The notes below the pieces were generated by a model, which did no database searches, was not told the DNA's origin, and saw only the letters and a program-made list of their open reading frames with translations. 64,000 nt of DNA from Deltaproteobacteria bacterium (GTDB taxonomy: Bacteria; JAEEML01), in the NCBI GenBank assembly GCA_016283195.1, contig JAEEML010000167.1, forward strand, positions 3,972 to 67,971. The letters are read 5' to 3'. Below are positions 43,913 through 52,855 of this stretch, piece by piece. Positions within the stretch are counted from its first letter, which is position 1. Each line of letters opens with the position of its first letter. The position numbers and the translations under genes were made by a program.

Positions 43913-44430
43913 GGGGCGAGTGGCGCTTCGGTAATTTCTTTGGCCTGAACAGCCTCAGCTTTTTTCAGTTTTAAAAGAGCAGAGAGCAGGTAATCCTGGT
44001 AATTTTCCATAAGAAGCTCATATCCGATATCCACTTCGCCCATCGCGCGGCTCATCTCCTGCTGCCCGGGAGTTTTAGCGGTAATACAGCGGGCATCCAG
44101 GTCATGTAGCTTTTTTTGCCAGGCCTGGTGCCAGTCTTTCCAAAACTTTTTCAGTGTGCGCGGGTCGTTTGGAGTAGCCAGTTTTTCGCTAAATTGCTGA
44201 TGCAGGTCTTTATAAAGCTCTGCTCGCTCGGTTTTACATTTGATGAGCTCTTCCTGGGTCAAAACTCTGTTTTCCAGCTGGTGCTGCTCTTCAAAAAAAG
44301 CTCCCACCACCATAGCGCGCACGAGGACAAAGAGCATAAAAAGGCAAACAGTTCCAAAGGCGGTGTAAACAATCGCCCGGCCCAGCGGATACTTTTTAGC
44401 AGGCGATTTTTCTTCTTTTATTTCTTCCAC
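43909..44430 (-). CDS. Single-pass membrane protein, hypothetical
   Basis: 173 residues, family unknown. A short cytosolic Lys/Glu-rich N-terminus precedes one membrane helix (about 20-42, IVYTAFGTVCLFMLFVLVRA). A periplasmic helical domain follows with two cysteines (KCKTER, ARCITAK) and Trp-rich KKFWKDWHQAWQKK. The stop overlaps that of the dehydratase-activase gene within TTAA. It follows clpP on the same strand after a 46-base gap. Confidence 0.6.
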   Translation of the reverse strand: MEEIKEEKSPAKKYPLGRAIVYTAFGTVCLFMLFVLVRAMVVGAFFEEQHQLENRVLTQEELIKCKTERAELYKDLHQQFSEKLATPNDPRTLKKFWKDWHQAWQKKLHDLDARCITAKTPGQQEMSRAMGEVDIGYELLMENYQDYLLSALLKLKKAEAVQAKEITEAPLAP

Positions 44431-44476
44431 TTGCCGCTCCTTTAGTTGGAGTGTAACTATTTAAAGCGCTTTTAAA

Positions 44477-45112
44477 TCAATCTTCCTCGCCGGTGATTTC
44501 CTCTTTTTCATGGCGCGGCGGCTCGCCTTTGCGGGAAGCAAAGACTTCATCAACGAGGCCGTATTCTTTGGCTTCCATAGCGCTCATAAAGAAATCGCGC
44601 TCGGCATCCTGGCGCACTTTTTCCACATCTTTGCCGGCATGGTCGGCCAGAATTTGGGTGAGAATTTTCTTCATGCGCAAGATCTCCTGAGCATGAATTT
44701 CAATATCGGTGGCCTGGCCCTGAAAACCGGCCGACGGTTGGTGAATCATAATGCGCGAGTGGGGCAGGGCAAAGCGTTTGCCTTTGGCGCCGCCGGCTAA
44801 GAGCACGGCGCCCATACTGGCTGCCTGGCCCAGGCAGAGAGTGGAAACATCCGGTTTTATATATTGCATGGTGTCGTAAATAGCCATGCCGGCGGTTACG
44901 GCGCCACCCGGGGAATTAATATAGAGGCTGATATCTTTGTCCGGATCTTCGGCCTCCAAAAAAAGCAACTGTGCCACCACCAGGCTGGCGATGGTGTCGT
45001 TTATCTCTTCGCCTATAAAGACAATGCGATCTTTAAGTAAGCGGGAATAAATATCAAAAGCTCTTTCACCGCGGTTTGATTGTTCAATAACTGTTGGTAC
45101 CAAATAACTCAT
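44477..45112 (-). CDS. clpP: ATP-dependent Clp protease proteolytic subunit
   Basis: 211 residues. The triad is Ser in [13 protein letters not shown] (about 99), His in [10 protein letters not shown] (about 123) and the Asp in the later DRDFFMSA-type segment, here [20 protein letters not shown]. The tetradecameric ClpP degrades unfolded proteins delivered by ClpX or ClpA; neither tig nor clpX is next to it here, unlike the usual tig-clpP-clpX order. The C-terminus is acidic. AGGAG lies eight bases before the ATG. A hairpin lies in its leader (45145-45161). Confidence 0.96.
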   Translation of the reverse strand: MSYLVPTVIEQSNRGERAFDIYSRLLKDRIVFIGEEINDTIASLVVAQLLFLEAEDPDKDISLYINSPGGAVTAGMAIYDTMQYIKPDVSTLCLGQAASMGAVLLAGGAKGKRFALPHSRIMIHQPSAGFQGQATDIEIHAQEILRMKKILTQILADHAGKDVEKVRQDAERDFFMSAMEAKEYGLVDEVFASRKGEPPRHEKEEITGEED

Positions 45113-45144
45113 TTTTCAGCTCCTAGAATGTTTGTTTGGCCTTG

Positions 45145-45161
45145 TCTCTCTTTTGGAGAGA
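45145..45161 (-). promoter_or_regulatory. Hairpin in the clpP leader
   Basis: A perfect six-base stem TCTCTC/GAGAGA with a five-base loop lies about 33 bases upstream of the clpP start. TATTAT sits just upstream on the minus strand at about 45163-45168 and TTGACC further out, but the spacing between these boxes (22) is not canonical. The hairpin could affect mRNA stability or start access. Confidence 0.35.
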
Positions 45162-45256
45162 TGCGATAATACCTATACCTATTTCTTGGGGAAGGTCAAA
45201 GCCCTTTACCAGATAATTGATGTTTTTTTCTAAAAAAGTTATGGGGTCATGAGCTG

Positions 45257-46204
45257 ATGCTGAAAAATTTGGATTTGCCGCAAGAATTTTTGGAACGTAT
45301 CGAGGAGATAATTCCTCCGGAATACCATGAGCGGCTGGTAGATTTTTTCACTCACGGAGCTATGCCCTCGTTTCGGGTTAATCGCCTTAAAGCCACTGTA
45401 AAAGACGTAATAAGCGAGCTTACCGCGGCCGGCTTTCATCCCGAGCCCAAACTCGGTACTTTTGCTTTTTCCCTGCCGTATGAGGAGCGCGAAGCACTAA
45501 CCCATCACCATCTGGCCGCAGGCGGGCAAATATATATCCAGAGTCTGGCCAGCATGGCAGCGGTTTTGGCCCTTGATGTGCAGCCGGATATGGAAGTTTT
45601 GGATACTTGCGCCGCTCCCGGGGGAAAAACACTGCTTATTGCCGATATTTTGCAAAATAGCGGTCGGTTAGCGGCAGTGGAAGCAGTGCGCCCGCGTTTT
45701 TTCAAACTAAAAGGGCAGGTGGAGGCTGCCGGAGCCAAGGTGGCTCTTTATCAAAGCGATGCCCGCCTTTTAGGGCGCAAAGTGCCGGCCCGTTTCGACC
45801 GGGTTCTGGTGGATGCGCCGTGTTCATCGGAAGCGCGCTTTAAAGCCGGTGACGCTAGCACCTATAACCATTGGAATATGCATAAAATTCATGAAGTTGC
45901 CGGCAAACAAAAGGCTATTTTGGCTGCGGCCTGCCGCACTTTAAAGCCCGGTGGTACGCTGGTTTACTGTACTTGTTCATTTGCGCCGGAGGAAAACGAA
46001 GCCCAGCTTTCGGCTATTTTGCAAAAAATTCCCTCTCTTCATTGCGTTCCTTTTAAGGCCCCGCTTCCGGCTGTCCCCGGTCTTACGGCCTGGCGTGGTA
46101 GCCAATTTCATGCTGAATGTGTAAATTCTCTCAGAATTTTGCCTGGTAGAGAGACACCGGGGCTCTTTATAGCTAAATTGGTGCATTTTAATAGTGGCGA
46201 GTGA
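45257..46204 (+). CDS. RsmB/NSUN-family RNA (cytosine-5) methyltransferase
   Basis: 315 residues. A short N-terminal RNA-binding part (PSFRVNRLKATVKDVISEL) is followed by the SAM domain: motif I LDTCAAPGGKTLLIADIL, motif IV VLVDAPCSSEARF (Cys about 189) and motif VI VYCTCSFAPEENE (catalytic Cys about 239). Both cysteines required by m5C RNA methyltransferases are present. There is no NusB-like domain and no long C-terminal PUA region, so it is nearer RsmF/TrmB4-type short forms than full RsmB; the exact RNA target is uncertain. The start site has only weak ribosome binding. It is divergent from clpP. Confidence 0.85.
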   Translation: MLKNLDLPQEFLERIEEIIPPEYHERLVDFFTHGAMPSFRVNRLKATVKDVISELTAAGFHPEPKLGTFAFSLPYEEREALTHHHLAAGGQIYIQSLASMAAVLALDVQPDMEVLDTCAAPGGKTLLIADILQNSGRLAAVEAVRPRFFKLKGQVEAAGAKVALYQSDARLLGRKVPARFDRVLVDAPCSSEARFKAGDASTYNHWNMHKIHEVAGKQKAILAAACRTLKPGGTLVYCTCSFAPEENEAQLSAILQKIPSLHCVPFKAPLPAVPGLTAWRGSQFHAECVNSLRILPGRETPGLFIAKLVHFNSGE

Positions 46205-46262
46205 GCACTATTTTGCGATAATTAAAGTAGCGGATTTTTCCGTTATGCGGAGGAGGTAAAAA

Positions 46263-48746
46263 ATGAGACAGCTTAAAATTTTAACAGCCATGTTGATATT
46301 GTCAACGCTGGCTACCGGTTGCAAGCCGCCGGATCCCAAGAAAAATCGGCCGGATCCCGTGCTCAGCCTGATAGTCGCCAGCTCGGATGGAGATATTTCC
46401 AGCTCCAATGCCAGTATGGCAGCTTTCCGCGATACAACCATCGCTTTGCGCGTGCTGGCTATGCGCAGTGTGCCCGAAGGTGCCGATGCCGATCTTTACG
46501 AAGAAGACGAACTCGGTCCGGCTAAAAATGAGACTGTCAAATGGGAAGTTGTCGGCAATGCCAAAACCTTTCTCAAATTGAGTGATGAGGGCGGTATTAC
46601 CACAACCGATAGCGATGGTTTTACGATGATGGAGGTGAATATCTCTCCGGAAGCGCGTAATTCCAATTATCAGGTGAGTGCTTCCATCAATGAGGATATC
46701 GGTGTTACCTTCTCTTTAAAAGTTAAAGACGTAGAAAAAAATATTGTCATAGAAGGCAGTAATTCCCGCCGTTTGGGTATGGCTCGTTCCGATATGATTC
46801 GTGTTTATGTGCGCAATCAGGTCGGCGGCCCCATAGCCAACGAAAAAGTTACTTTGAATGTTATCGACGGCCAGCAAAAATGGGATTCTGCTCACATGGG
46901 GCTTAGGCCGGATCCGTTTACCTTGGACAGCAAAGATGAAAACGGCACTGTTGAAAACGGAAGAGATGTAAAACTCTCTGCCGAATTAATAACCAATGCC
47001 CAGGGCCTCGCCACTGTTTATTTCTTTACCGGTGTGGCTACAGGTATTCATGAGATAAAAGTCAGCGTGGATGGCGTGGAAGAGCTTTCTACACACACTA
47101 TAACTTATGAAATTGTCGATTCCACTAGCGGCGCTTGCGAAGTAAACGAAGATTGTTCTTATAGCGAAATTTGCTTGGCTAACCATAAATGCGGTGAGCC
47201 GCCTATTCCCTGCGAAGAGCACGAGAAACCGACAGCCGAAAATCCGCCGTGTCCTGCCGGTTTGGTGTGTAGCGCCAAAGGCCAGGATCGTGTTTGTGAA
47301 TTTGTCTCTTGCTCCGGTGATGATTCTTGTAATGCCGGTAATGGTGGTTCTACAGCGTGTGAAGGCGATTACCAGTGTGCTGCCGGTTCTTATTGCTCTC
47401 CCGAAGGAGTTTGCAAAGGCCAAGTTTGTTTTGCTTCCAAGCAAGCCGGCAATTACTGTATTTACCATTATGCTTGTGAAAAAGATGAAGATTGCCCCTC
47501 TGTGCACAAATGTGATACCGAGCAGCATTACTGTATTCCATGGGAATTGCCTGATAGCCCTCTGGTTGTAAAGGGAACCTGGTACACCAAATATCACATG
47601 GATTTAACTGAAATTTTAGGTATTTTTGGCCCTGGTGGCCCGATTGGCGAGGTTATCACCTTCTTGCAACTTGTTACCGGCCAGGGGCTGGCTGCCAAAA
47701 TGACCGAGCAATTGGGAAATGGTATAATAGCCGCTATCGGCGCCGGTATTCTCCAATCGGCTATACAGAGTGTGGTTAAAGAATATGTGCCACCGTGGAT
47801 TACCAATTTAATCAATGTGCTTGGCGATTTTATCAACCTGTTTAACGATATGCGAGCCAATGGCGCCATGGTTGTTTCGCAGCCGATGCAGAGTTTGAAT
47901 CTCAACGGTAAGATAGTTCAGCGCCCCGGTACTTATCTCTATGCCGGTGAAAGATGGGAAAATGTGATTCTCTATCTGCCTTCGATGCCGGCTTGCAAGG
48001 GTATGGGCCGCAACTCGCCGAACTGGCCTGACTGCGCTGCTGTTAATGTGGGTGTTGACGGGCGCGTATCGAATGAATGGAGCGATTCTGATATCCGCAT
48101 CGGTGTTTACAACAACTCTTTTGAAGGCGAATATATCTATGGTATTGATGATGGCGAGCCGACAAATGATGGTGCCAAAGTTCTCTTTAAAGGGCGTAAA
48201 ACCGAGATGGAAACTCAGGCGCTTATTATAAATATGCTCGATTTGATTGCTCAGACAGTATCCGCTTCCAGCACTCTCAGCTACAAATCCTTTAGAGAGA
48301 TGCTCTGTTCATCAAAAGCGGATGCCAGCGGTAAAGTTGATGTTTGTACCCGCGAAAGTTTGGGTGGTCTCATGTGCGATGGGCTTGGTACCGGCATTTC
48401 CAAATTGTCTTGTAAGATTGCCGCTGCCGCCTGCCCGTTTGAAGCCAATATCAAGAGCGTAACCACCACTATATGTGAGCCGGCTGCCAGCGCTGCTGCC
48501 ACTATTTTTGAGCAAAAAATGAAAACCATGGCTCTTGATCTCAATATTACCGACATGGAATGTGAGGCTCCTATCGAAGCAGATCCCAGTGCTGATTATC
48601 GCGCCGGTTCTATGGGGGTTGACGGCTCGCGAGTTAATGGTACCTTTAAAGCTAAAGCCAGAATAGAAGAAAGTGGCGGTAGGCCGATAAGCGGTACCTG
48701 GGGTGGTCATCGCGATGCCAATGTTATGAAGAATCTGGAAGATTAA
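46263..48746 (+). CDS. Large modular lipoprotein with Ig-like and Cys-rich modules
   Basis: 827 residues; no named family. Lipobox LATGC (Cys about 20) with a signal peptide, and GGAGG upstream of the start. Residues about 25-290 look like one or two bacterial Ig-like (Big) modules (RNQVGGPIANEKVTLNVIDG, NAQGLATVYFFTGVATGIHE). About 295-425 is rich in cysteine pairs of Dickkopf-like type (CEVNEDCSYSEICLANHKCG, ACEGDYQCAAGSYC, ACEKDEDCPSVHKC). The C-terminal 400 residues form a further globular part with hydrophobic helices (VVKEYVPPWITNLINVLGDF). A GATAAT box lies at 46217. It is probably anchored in the outer membrane and exposed; this is inference. Confidence 0.65.
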   Translation: MRQLKILTAMLILSTLATGCKPPDPKKNRPDPVLSLIVASSDGDISSSNASMAAFRDTTIALRVLAMRSVPEGADADLYEEDELGPAKNETVKWEVVGNAKTFLKLSDEGGITTTDSDGFTMMEVNISPEARNSNYQVSASINEDIGVTFSLKVKDVEKNIVIEGSNSRRLGMARSDMIRVYVRNQVGGPIANEKVTLNVIDGQQKWDSAHMGLRPDPFTLDSKDENGTVENGRDVKLSAELITNAQGLATVYFFTGVATGIHEIKVSVDGVEELSTHTITYEIVDSTSGACEVNEDCSYSEICLANHKCGEPPIPCEEHEKPTAENPPCPAGLVCSAKGQDRVCEFVSCSGDDSCNAGNGGSTACEGDYQCAAGSYCSPEGVCKGQVCFASKQAGNYCIYHYACEKDEDCPSVHKCDTEQHYCIPWELPDSPLVVKGTWYTKYHMDLTEILGIFGPGGPIGEVITFLQLVTGQGLAAKMTEQLGNGIIAAIGAGILQSAIQSVVKEYVPPWITNLINVLGDFINLFNDMRANGAMVVSQPMQSLNLNGKIVQRPGTYLYAGERWENVILYLPSMPACKGMGRNSPNWPDCAAVNVGVDGRVSNEWSDSDIRIGVYNNSFEGEYIYGIDDGEPTNDGAKVLFKGRKTEMETQALIINMLDLIAQTVSASSTLSYKSFREMLCSSKADASGKVDVCTRESLGGLMCDGLGTGISKLSCKIAAAACPFEANIKSVTTTICEPAASAAATIFEQKMKTMALDLNITDMECEAPIEADPSADYRAGSMGVDGSRVNGTFKAKARIEESGGRPISGTWGGHRDANVMKNLED

Positions 48747-48777
48747 GCCGCTTTTTAATTCCTGCTGTTAAGACTTT

Positions 48778-50172
48778 TTAAATCCCGCTCAGTTTATCAT
48801 TTAATCTTTGAATACGGTGACTTATTGCTTCGCGCTCGTCGTGAGATAAGGGCAGGGAGGCATACTTTTCGGCCATTATGAGCGCGGCTTTGTAATCAGC
48901 CAGATCATGCTCTAAATATTTGCATATTTCCAGCATGGCCAAGTGGTTACCGGGGGCTAACTCGAGCAGGCGTTGCCAGTGGCAAATAGCGGCCGGGCGC
49001 CCCTTGAGACGCTTCACGCAAAAGGCCAGCTCTGTGAGATTAGAGAGCATAACATCATGATCTTTAAAGCGTTTATCGGCGGCCATAGCAAATATTGCAG
49101 CCGCTTCTTCCGGGGCGCCCTCTTTGCACAGATGGCGACCATAGCTGTAAAGGTCTTCCGCTTGGGCCTGGCCGGCGGCGGCAGCGCGTATTTGCCTGGC
49201 TATAGCTGTGGTGAGCGCGAGCAGAGTAAGTATATCTATTTTATTATGGTAAAATACGCGCTCCATGAGCGGGGCGGGCCGCCCGTGCAGGTAATCAAAA
49301 TATATTTGCGGCACTTCGCCCCCATCTACATCATCGGAACGGTTAATACCCATGACGCACTCTTCTAGGCGCTTTAAATTGCACTCTTTGAGGCGCGTAC
49401 GCCAAAGGCGCCTGGAAAGGTGAATCAAATCCAGATGGGGGCGATTTTCCAAATCTCCGGCGAGGCGGTTTAAAATGAGGCGGCTTATAAGTAGCGGCAA
49501 ATCAAAAGTTTTGCCGTTGAAACTCACCAGAGAAGAAGAGCCTAAAAAGGCCATAAAATGGGCCAGCATTGCCGCCTCGCCGGCCGGAGTGCGCACAAAA
49601 TATTGGCGAATTTGGAAAGAATTGCCCGTGAGGCGGCCCGCCCCGATCATGAACGGCAAAGTGCCGGTGCCGCCGGCCAGGCCGGTCGTCTCTAGGTCAA
49701 AAAAGAGTGCGCCGCTCAAATCCTTGGCAAAGCATGCGATATTGGCCGTTAGTTCATTTAGCGCGGCACTGCTGGAGGTGAGCAGAATATCGCCGTGTAA
49801 ATAGGGGAGATCATAAAAACTATCCACATAAAAAACTTCTCCGGCGGCGCTATTTTCCACATGGGCACCGGGGAGCGACTCGGGATCAAATACGGCGCTT
49901 TTAGAATTTTTGGGCTCTCTTTCCTGCGGGGGATCAAGTGGCTCGTTGATGGTAAAACAAAAGGGCTCAGTGCCAATGACAGTTGGTGCTATTTTTTGTA
50001 ATTTTTTTTGTAAATCAGCTAAGATAGCGCGTTTTTCGCTGGCGGCATTTGAGCTGGTTACCGGCGCTGAGTCCGGCAAAGAAGTTGCTACTGGTTTAGG
50101 GGTTTCGACAGGCTCTTTTTTATGCGGAGCAGTATCGCCAAGCTGGCGGATTAATTTATCCTTTAGGCCCAT
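48778..50172 (-). CDS. YprB-like DEDD exonuclease with TPR tail
   Basis: 464 residues. After a Pro/Ser/Ala-rich N-terminus, residues about 140-310 form an RNase H-like domain with FFDLETTGLAGGTGTLPFMI (first two acidic residues), VSFNGKTFDLPLL and YHNKIDILTLLAL, as in B. subtilis YprB. Such proteins are putative 3'-5' nucleases. The C-terminal 130 residues are helical repeats (DLYSYGRHLCKEGAPEEAAA and similar), compatible with TPR. The start overlaps the tatC end by 17 bases, an unexpected link of a nuclease to the Tat operon. Confidence 0.78.
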   Translation of the reverse strand: MGLKDKLIRQLGDTAPHKKEPVETPKPVATSLPDSAPVTSSNAASEKRAILADLQKKLQKIAPTVIGTEPFCFTINEPLDPPQEREPKNSKSAVFDPESLPGAHVENSAAGEVFYVDSFYDLPYLHGDILLTSSSAALNELTANIACFAKDLSGALFFDLETTGLAGGTGTLPFMIGAGRLTGNSFQIRQYFVRTPAGEAAMLAHFMAFLGSSSLVSFNGKTFDLPLLISRLILNRLAGDLENRPHLDLIHLSRRLWRTRLKECNLKRLEECVMGINRSDDVDGGEVPQIYFDYLHGRPAPLMERVFYHNKIDILTLLALTTAIARQIRAAAAGQAQAEDLYSYGRHLCKEGAPEEAAAIFAMAADKRFKDHDVMLSNLTELAFCVKRLKGRPAAICHWQRLLELAPGNHLAMLEICKYLEHDLADYKAALIMAEKYASLPLSHDEREAISHRIQRLNDKLSGI

Positions 50173-50905
50173 CTTTTCTCAAAATCCTTCCTAGAATGAG
50201 GCCCAGCTCAAAAAAGAGTATGAGCGGAATAGCCATGGCAATTTGGCTTATTGGGTCGGCAGGGGTGCAAAGAGCGGCAATCAAAAAGGCCAAAACCACA
50301 TATATGCGCCGCCACTTACTAAGGCGCTCCGGAGAAATAATGCCCGATATAATGAGCATGGCCACAATGAGCGGCGTTTCAAAAACCAGGCCAAAGGCGA
50401 GCAAAAGCTGAATAGCCATAGAGAAGTAGCGTTCCATGGAAATAGTGGCTTCAATGCTATCCGGCAGCCAGGCGATGATAATCTCCATAGTATAGGGTAA
50501 AAGAAAAAAATAAGTGGTGGTAATACCGGCCAGAAAGAGCAGTGTGCCAATGGTGATAACCGGCCATAAAAAGCGTTTTTCGCCCTGTTTTAGGCCGGGA
50601 GCCACAAAGTGCCAGATTTCTCCCAAAAGGTAAGGAAGAGCCAAAATAACAGCCGCAAAGAGGGCGGTTTTTATATAGGTAAAAGCCTGTTCCAGCGGGC
50701 TTATAACCACCATTTTTAAGCCATGCGCATCGGCGATGGTGGTTAAAGGCTTAGCCAAAACGGCATATATTTGCTCGGCAAAGGCAAAGGAGACGAGGGC
50801 AAGCAGAAAAACCACAATCAAACTGCGGATAAAAGCCGACCTAAGCTCGCGTAAATGCTGGGTAAAGGGCATTTCTTTCGCGCTTTTTGCTTCTATGTCA
50901 GCCAT
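50156..50905 (-). CDS. tatC: Sec-independent protein translocase TatC
   Basis: 249 residues with six membrane helices. The N-terminal PFTQHLRELRSAFIRSL, including the signal-recognising basic loop, and the conserved IWHFVAPGLKQGEKRF region with LPYTMEI are typical. TatC binds twin-arginine signal peptides and with TatA/B exports folded proteins. Its start overlaps the tatA/B gene by eight bases. It is followed by the overlapping YprB-like nuclease. Confidence 0.95.
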   Translation of the reverse strand: MADIEAKSAKEMPFTQHLRELRSAFIRSLIVVFLLALVSFAFAEQIYAVLAKPLTTIADAHGLKMVVISPLEQAFTYIKTALFAAVILALPYLLGEIWHFVAPGLKQGEKRFLWPVITIGTLLFLAGITTTYFFLLPYTMEIIIAWLPDSIEATISMERYFSMAIQLLLAFGLVFETPLIVAMLIISGIISPERLSKWRRIYVVLAFLIAALCTPADPISQIAMAIPLILFFELGLILGRILRKDGPKG

Positions 50906-51107
50906 TATTTTGCTCTTTGGGCGGTGTTTTGTCGTTATTCTCGAGCGGCATTTCCAATAAATCGCGTTTTATTTCGGCCTCTGTGTGCCGGAGATCAGCT
51001 ATAAAACGTGCTACTTTGCCTGCTGCTTTGGGCAATTCTTCGGGGCCCAGCACAATGAGTGCCACTATTAAGATAACGACAATTTCTGTGAAGCCGACCC
51101 CGAACAT
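50898..51107 (-). CDS. tatB: Sec-independent protein translocase TatA/TatB
   Basis: 69 residues: a membrane helix (FTEIVVILIVALIVLG) followed by PEELPKAAGKVARFIADLRH, an amphipathic helix, then a short acidic tail. GPEELP is closer to TatB (GPERLP) than to TatA (FGxxKLP), yet the length is that of TatA. No second TatA/B is visible, so this may serve both roles in a minimal TatA-C system. It is cotranscribed with tatC. Confidence 0.85.
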   Translation of the reverse strand: MFGVGFTEIVVILIVALIVLGPEELPKAAGKVARFIADLRHTEAEIKRDLLEMPLENNDKTPPKEQNNG

Positions 51108-51140
51108 AATAATTGTAGGAAATTAAAAAGGCGAAATATT

Positions 51141-52745
51141 TTAGCCAACTTTAGACAGGGTGGAAGATACTATTTGCTTGAGATTGCTCATTTTTTCTTG
51201 ATTCTCTGAATCAAGGTTATTCATAAAAGAGCTGAACTTTGTCTCAAATTGGTCAAAACTGCTACGGCTGTTTTTAGCATATTCCGAAACGTGGCCGATA
51301 ACCTGATTCATCTCTAAGAGGGCATTGTTGATATCCTGGCAGGCCTTGCTTTGCTCGGTGGAACTGCGCTCAACATGTTCGGAAATAAGGCGCATTTTGT
51401 TGGCTGCTTGCACCAATTGCTCACTGCCTCTGGCCTGCTCATTGGTGGCCATGGATATTTGTTGGACATTTTGGGCGATTTTGGTGATAGCTTCGGCTAC
51501 TTGCTTGGAGCTTTGGGTTTGCTCAACTGTAGCTTGGGCAATGCCTTTAATCATGATCATGGAGTGGCCGACACTCTCCAGAATTTTGCGCAAAGCATTA
51601 TCGGCTTCGTAGCTCAAAGTAACACCTTGTTCAACATGAACAGTTCCTTGCTCAATAACGCCGACGGCATGTTTGGTTTCGTCTTGGACGCTCTTGATGA
51701 GGGCGGCAATTTCTTTAGTGGAATTGCCGGTACGCTCGGCCAGATCTTTAATTTCGTTGGCGACAACGGCAAAACCGCGGCCATGTTCACCGGCCTGAGC
51801 AGCGATAATAGCGGCATTTAGAGCCAGGAGGTTGGTTTGCTCGGCAACTTCGTCAATAACGCTCAAAATAGCGCCGATTTCTTCAATTTTGGATTCCAGC
51901 GATTTGATGGCCTCGGTAGATGATTCGGAAGTCTCTTTAATGCGGTTGATACCGGCAATAGTGCGCGAGATGGCATCCACACCGTGATCAGCATCTTTGT
52001 TGACTTCTTCGCTTAATTTGGCTGTTTCCATGGCGTTGTTTTCTACTTGACGAATGGAAGCATCCATTTGATTCATGGCCGCGGCTGTCTCTTCGGAAAG
52101 AGCAGAAAGTTCATCAATATTTCTGGCCACTTCTTTGATGGTGAAGGTCATTTCTTCAATATTGCTGGATGTTTCTTCGGTGGCTTCGGACATTTGTTGA
52201 ATATGTTCGGTTACCTCGCTGCTACTGGCGACAAGTTCCATAGCTGCAGCCGATGTGCTGTGCGTGGTATTAGCCATTTTGTCGAAAGCATCAACACCGG
52301 TGAAAATGGTATTTTTAGCTTTTTGTAAAGTGCCGCTAAGGTCTGAATAATCAATTTTTTCGCTGGCGGCTGTTTCCAGGTGACCGTTTATTTTGCTGAC
52401 AGCCTGGCGGAGTTCGTTAGCTTTTTTGTTATCGGCAGGTGAAGCTTCTTCGCTTTCTGCGGCTTCTTTGGTTTTAGCCAGCTCATCTTGGGCACTTTTT
52501 AGAGCTTTTTCCATGGAAGAAATGGCGCGGTAAGCCATAAAAGCGCTGGCGAGTATAGCGACAATGGCCCAAAATCTGCCGGCGCTGCCCATGGATTCGG
52601 CGGCACCAATGGCCTGCTCAATGGCCGATTCCTCATCAATGCCACTCATGATGATCGAAGCGGTGATGGCAAAAACAATAATAAAACCAAGTAGTAAACC
52701 GGCATAACCTATTAAAACCCGCTTCATCTCTTTTGATAACTGCAT
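51141..52745 (-). CDS. Methyl-accepting chemotaxis protein
   Basis: 534 residues from the ATG at 52745 (GGAGG upstream). Two membrane helices at about 10-30 and 55-72 enclose a loop of only about 25 residues, so there is no real periplasmic sensor. A coiled coil from about 75 onwards (QDELAKTKEAAESEEASPA) follows. The signalling tip is VAEQTNLLALNAAIIAAQ, AGEHGRGFAVVANEIKDLAE (about 310-340), of the symmetric MCP class. It would signal to CheA/CheW on cytosolic or membrane cues; no che genes occur nearby. The promoter TGGACA-16-TAATAT is at 52817-52844. Confidence 0.9.
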   Translation of the reverse strand: MQLSKEMKRVLIGYAGLLLGFIIVFAITASIIMSGIDEESAIEQAIGAAESMGSAGRFWAIVAILASAFMAYRAISSMEKALKSAQDELAKTKEAAESEEASPADNKKANELRQAVSKINGHLETAASEKIDYSDLSGTLQKAKNTIFTGVDAFDKMANTTHSTSAAAMELVASSSEVTEHIQQMSEATEETSSNIEEMTFTIKEVARNIDELSALSEETAAAMNQMDASIRQVENNAMETAKLSEEVNKDADHGVDAISRTIAGINRIKETSESSTEAIKSLESKIEEIGAILSVIDEVAEQTNLLALNAAIIAAQAGEHGRGFAVVANEIKDLAERTGNSTKEIAALIKSVQDETKHAVGVIEQGTVHVEQGVTLSYEADNALRKILESVGHSMIMIKGIAQATVEQTQSSKQVAEAITKIAQNVQQISMATNEQARGSEQLVQAANKMRLISEHVERSSTEQSKACQDINNALLEMNQVIGHVSEYAKNSRSSFDQFETKFSSFMNNLDSENQEKMSNLKQIVSSTLSKVG

Positions 52746-52816
52746 TATATCCTCCAAATTTAACGTGTCTTACTGAGTTGGTGCAGCATTTAAGAGCAAG
52801 AGCCAACAGAGTCCAT

Positions 52817-52844
52817 ATATTACTTTTTATGGCGCTTTTGTCCA
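52817..52844 (-). promoter_or_regulatory. Candidate promoter of the chemoreceptor gene
   Basis: On the minus strand TGGACA (52844-52839), 16-base spacer, TAATAT (52822-52817), 72 bases before the start. The -35 is identical to that of barrel paralogue 2, with the same spacing. Confidence 0.45.
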
Positions 52845-52855
52845 CAGAAAATATA

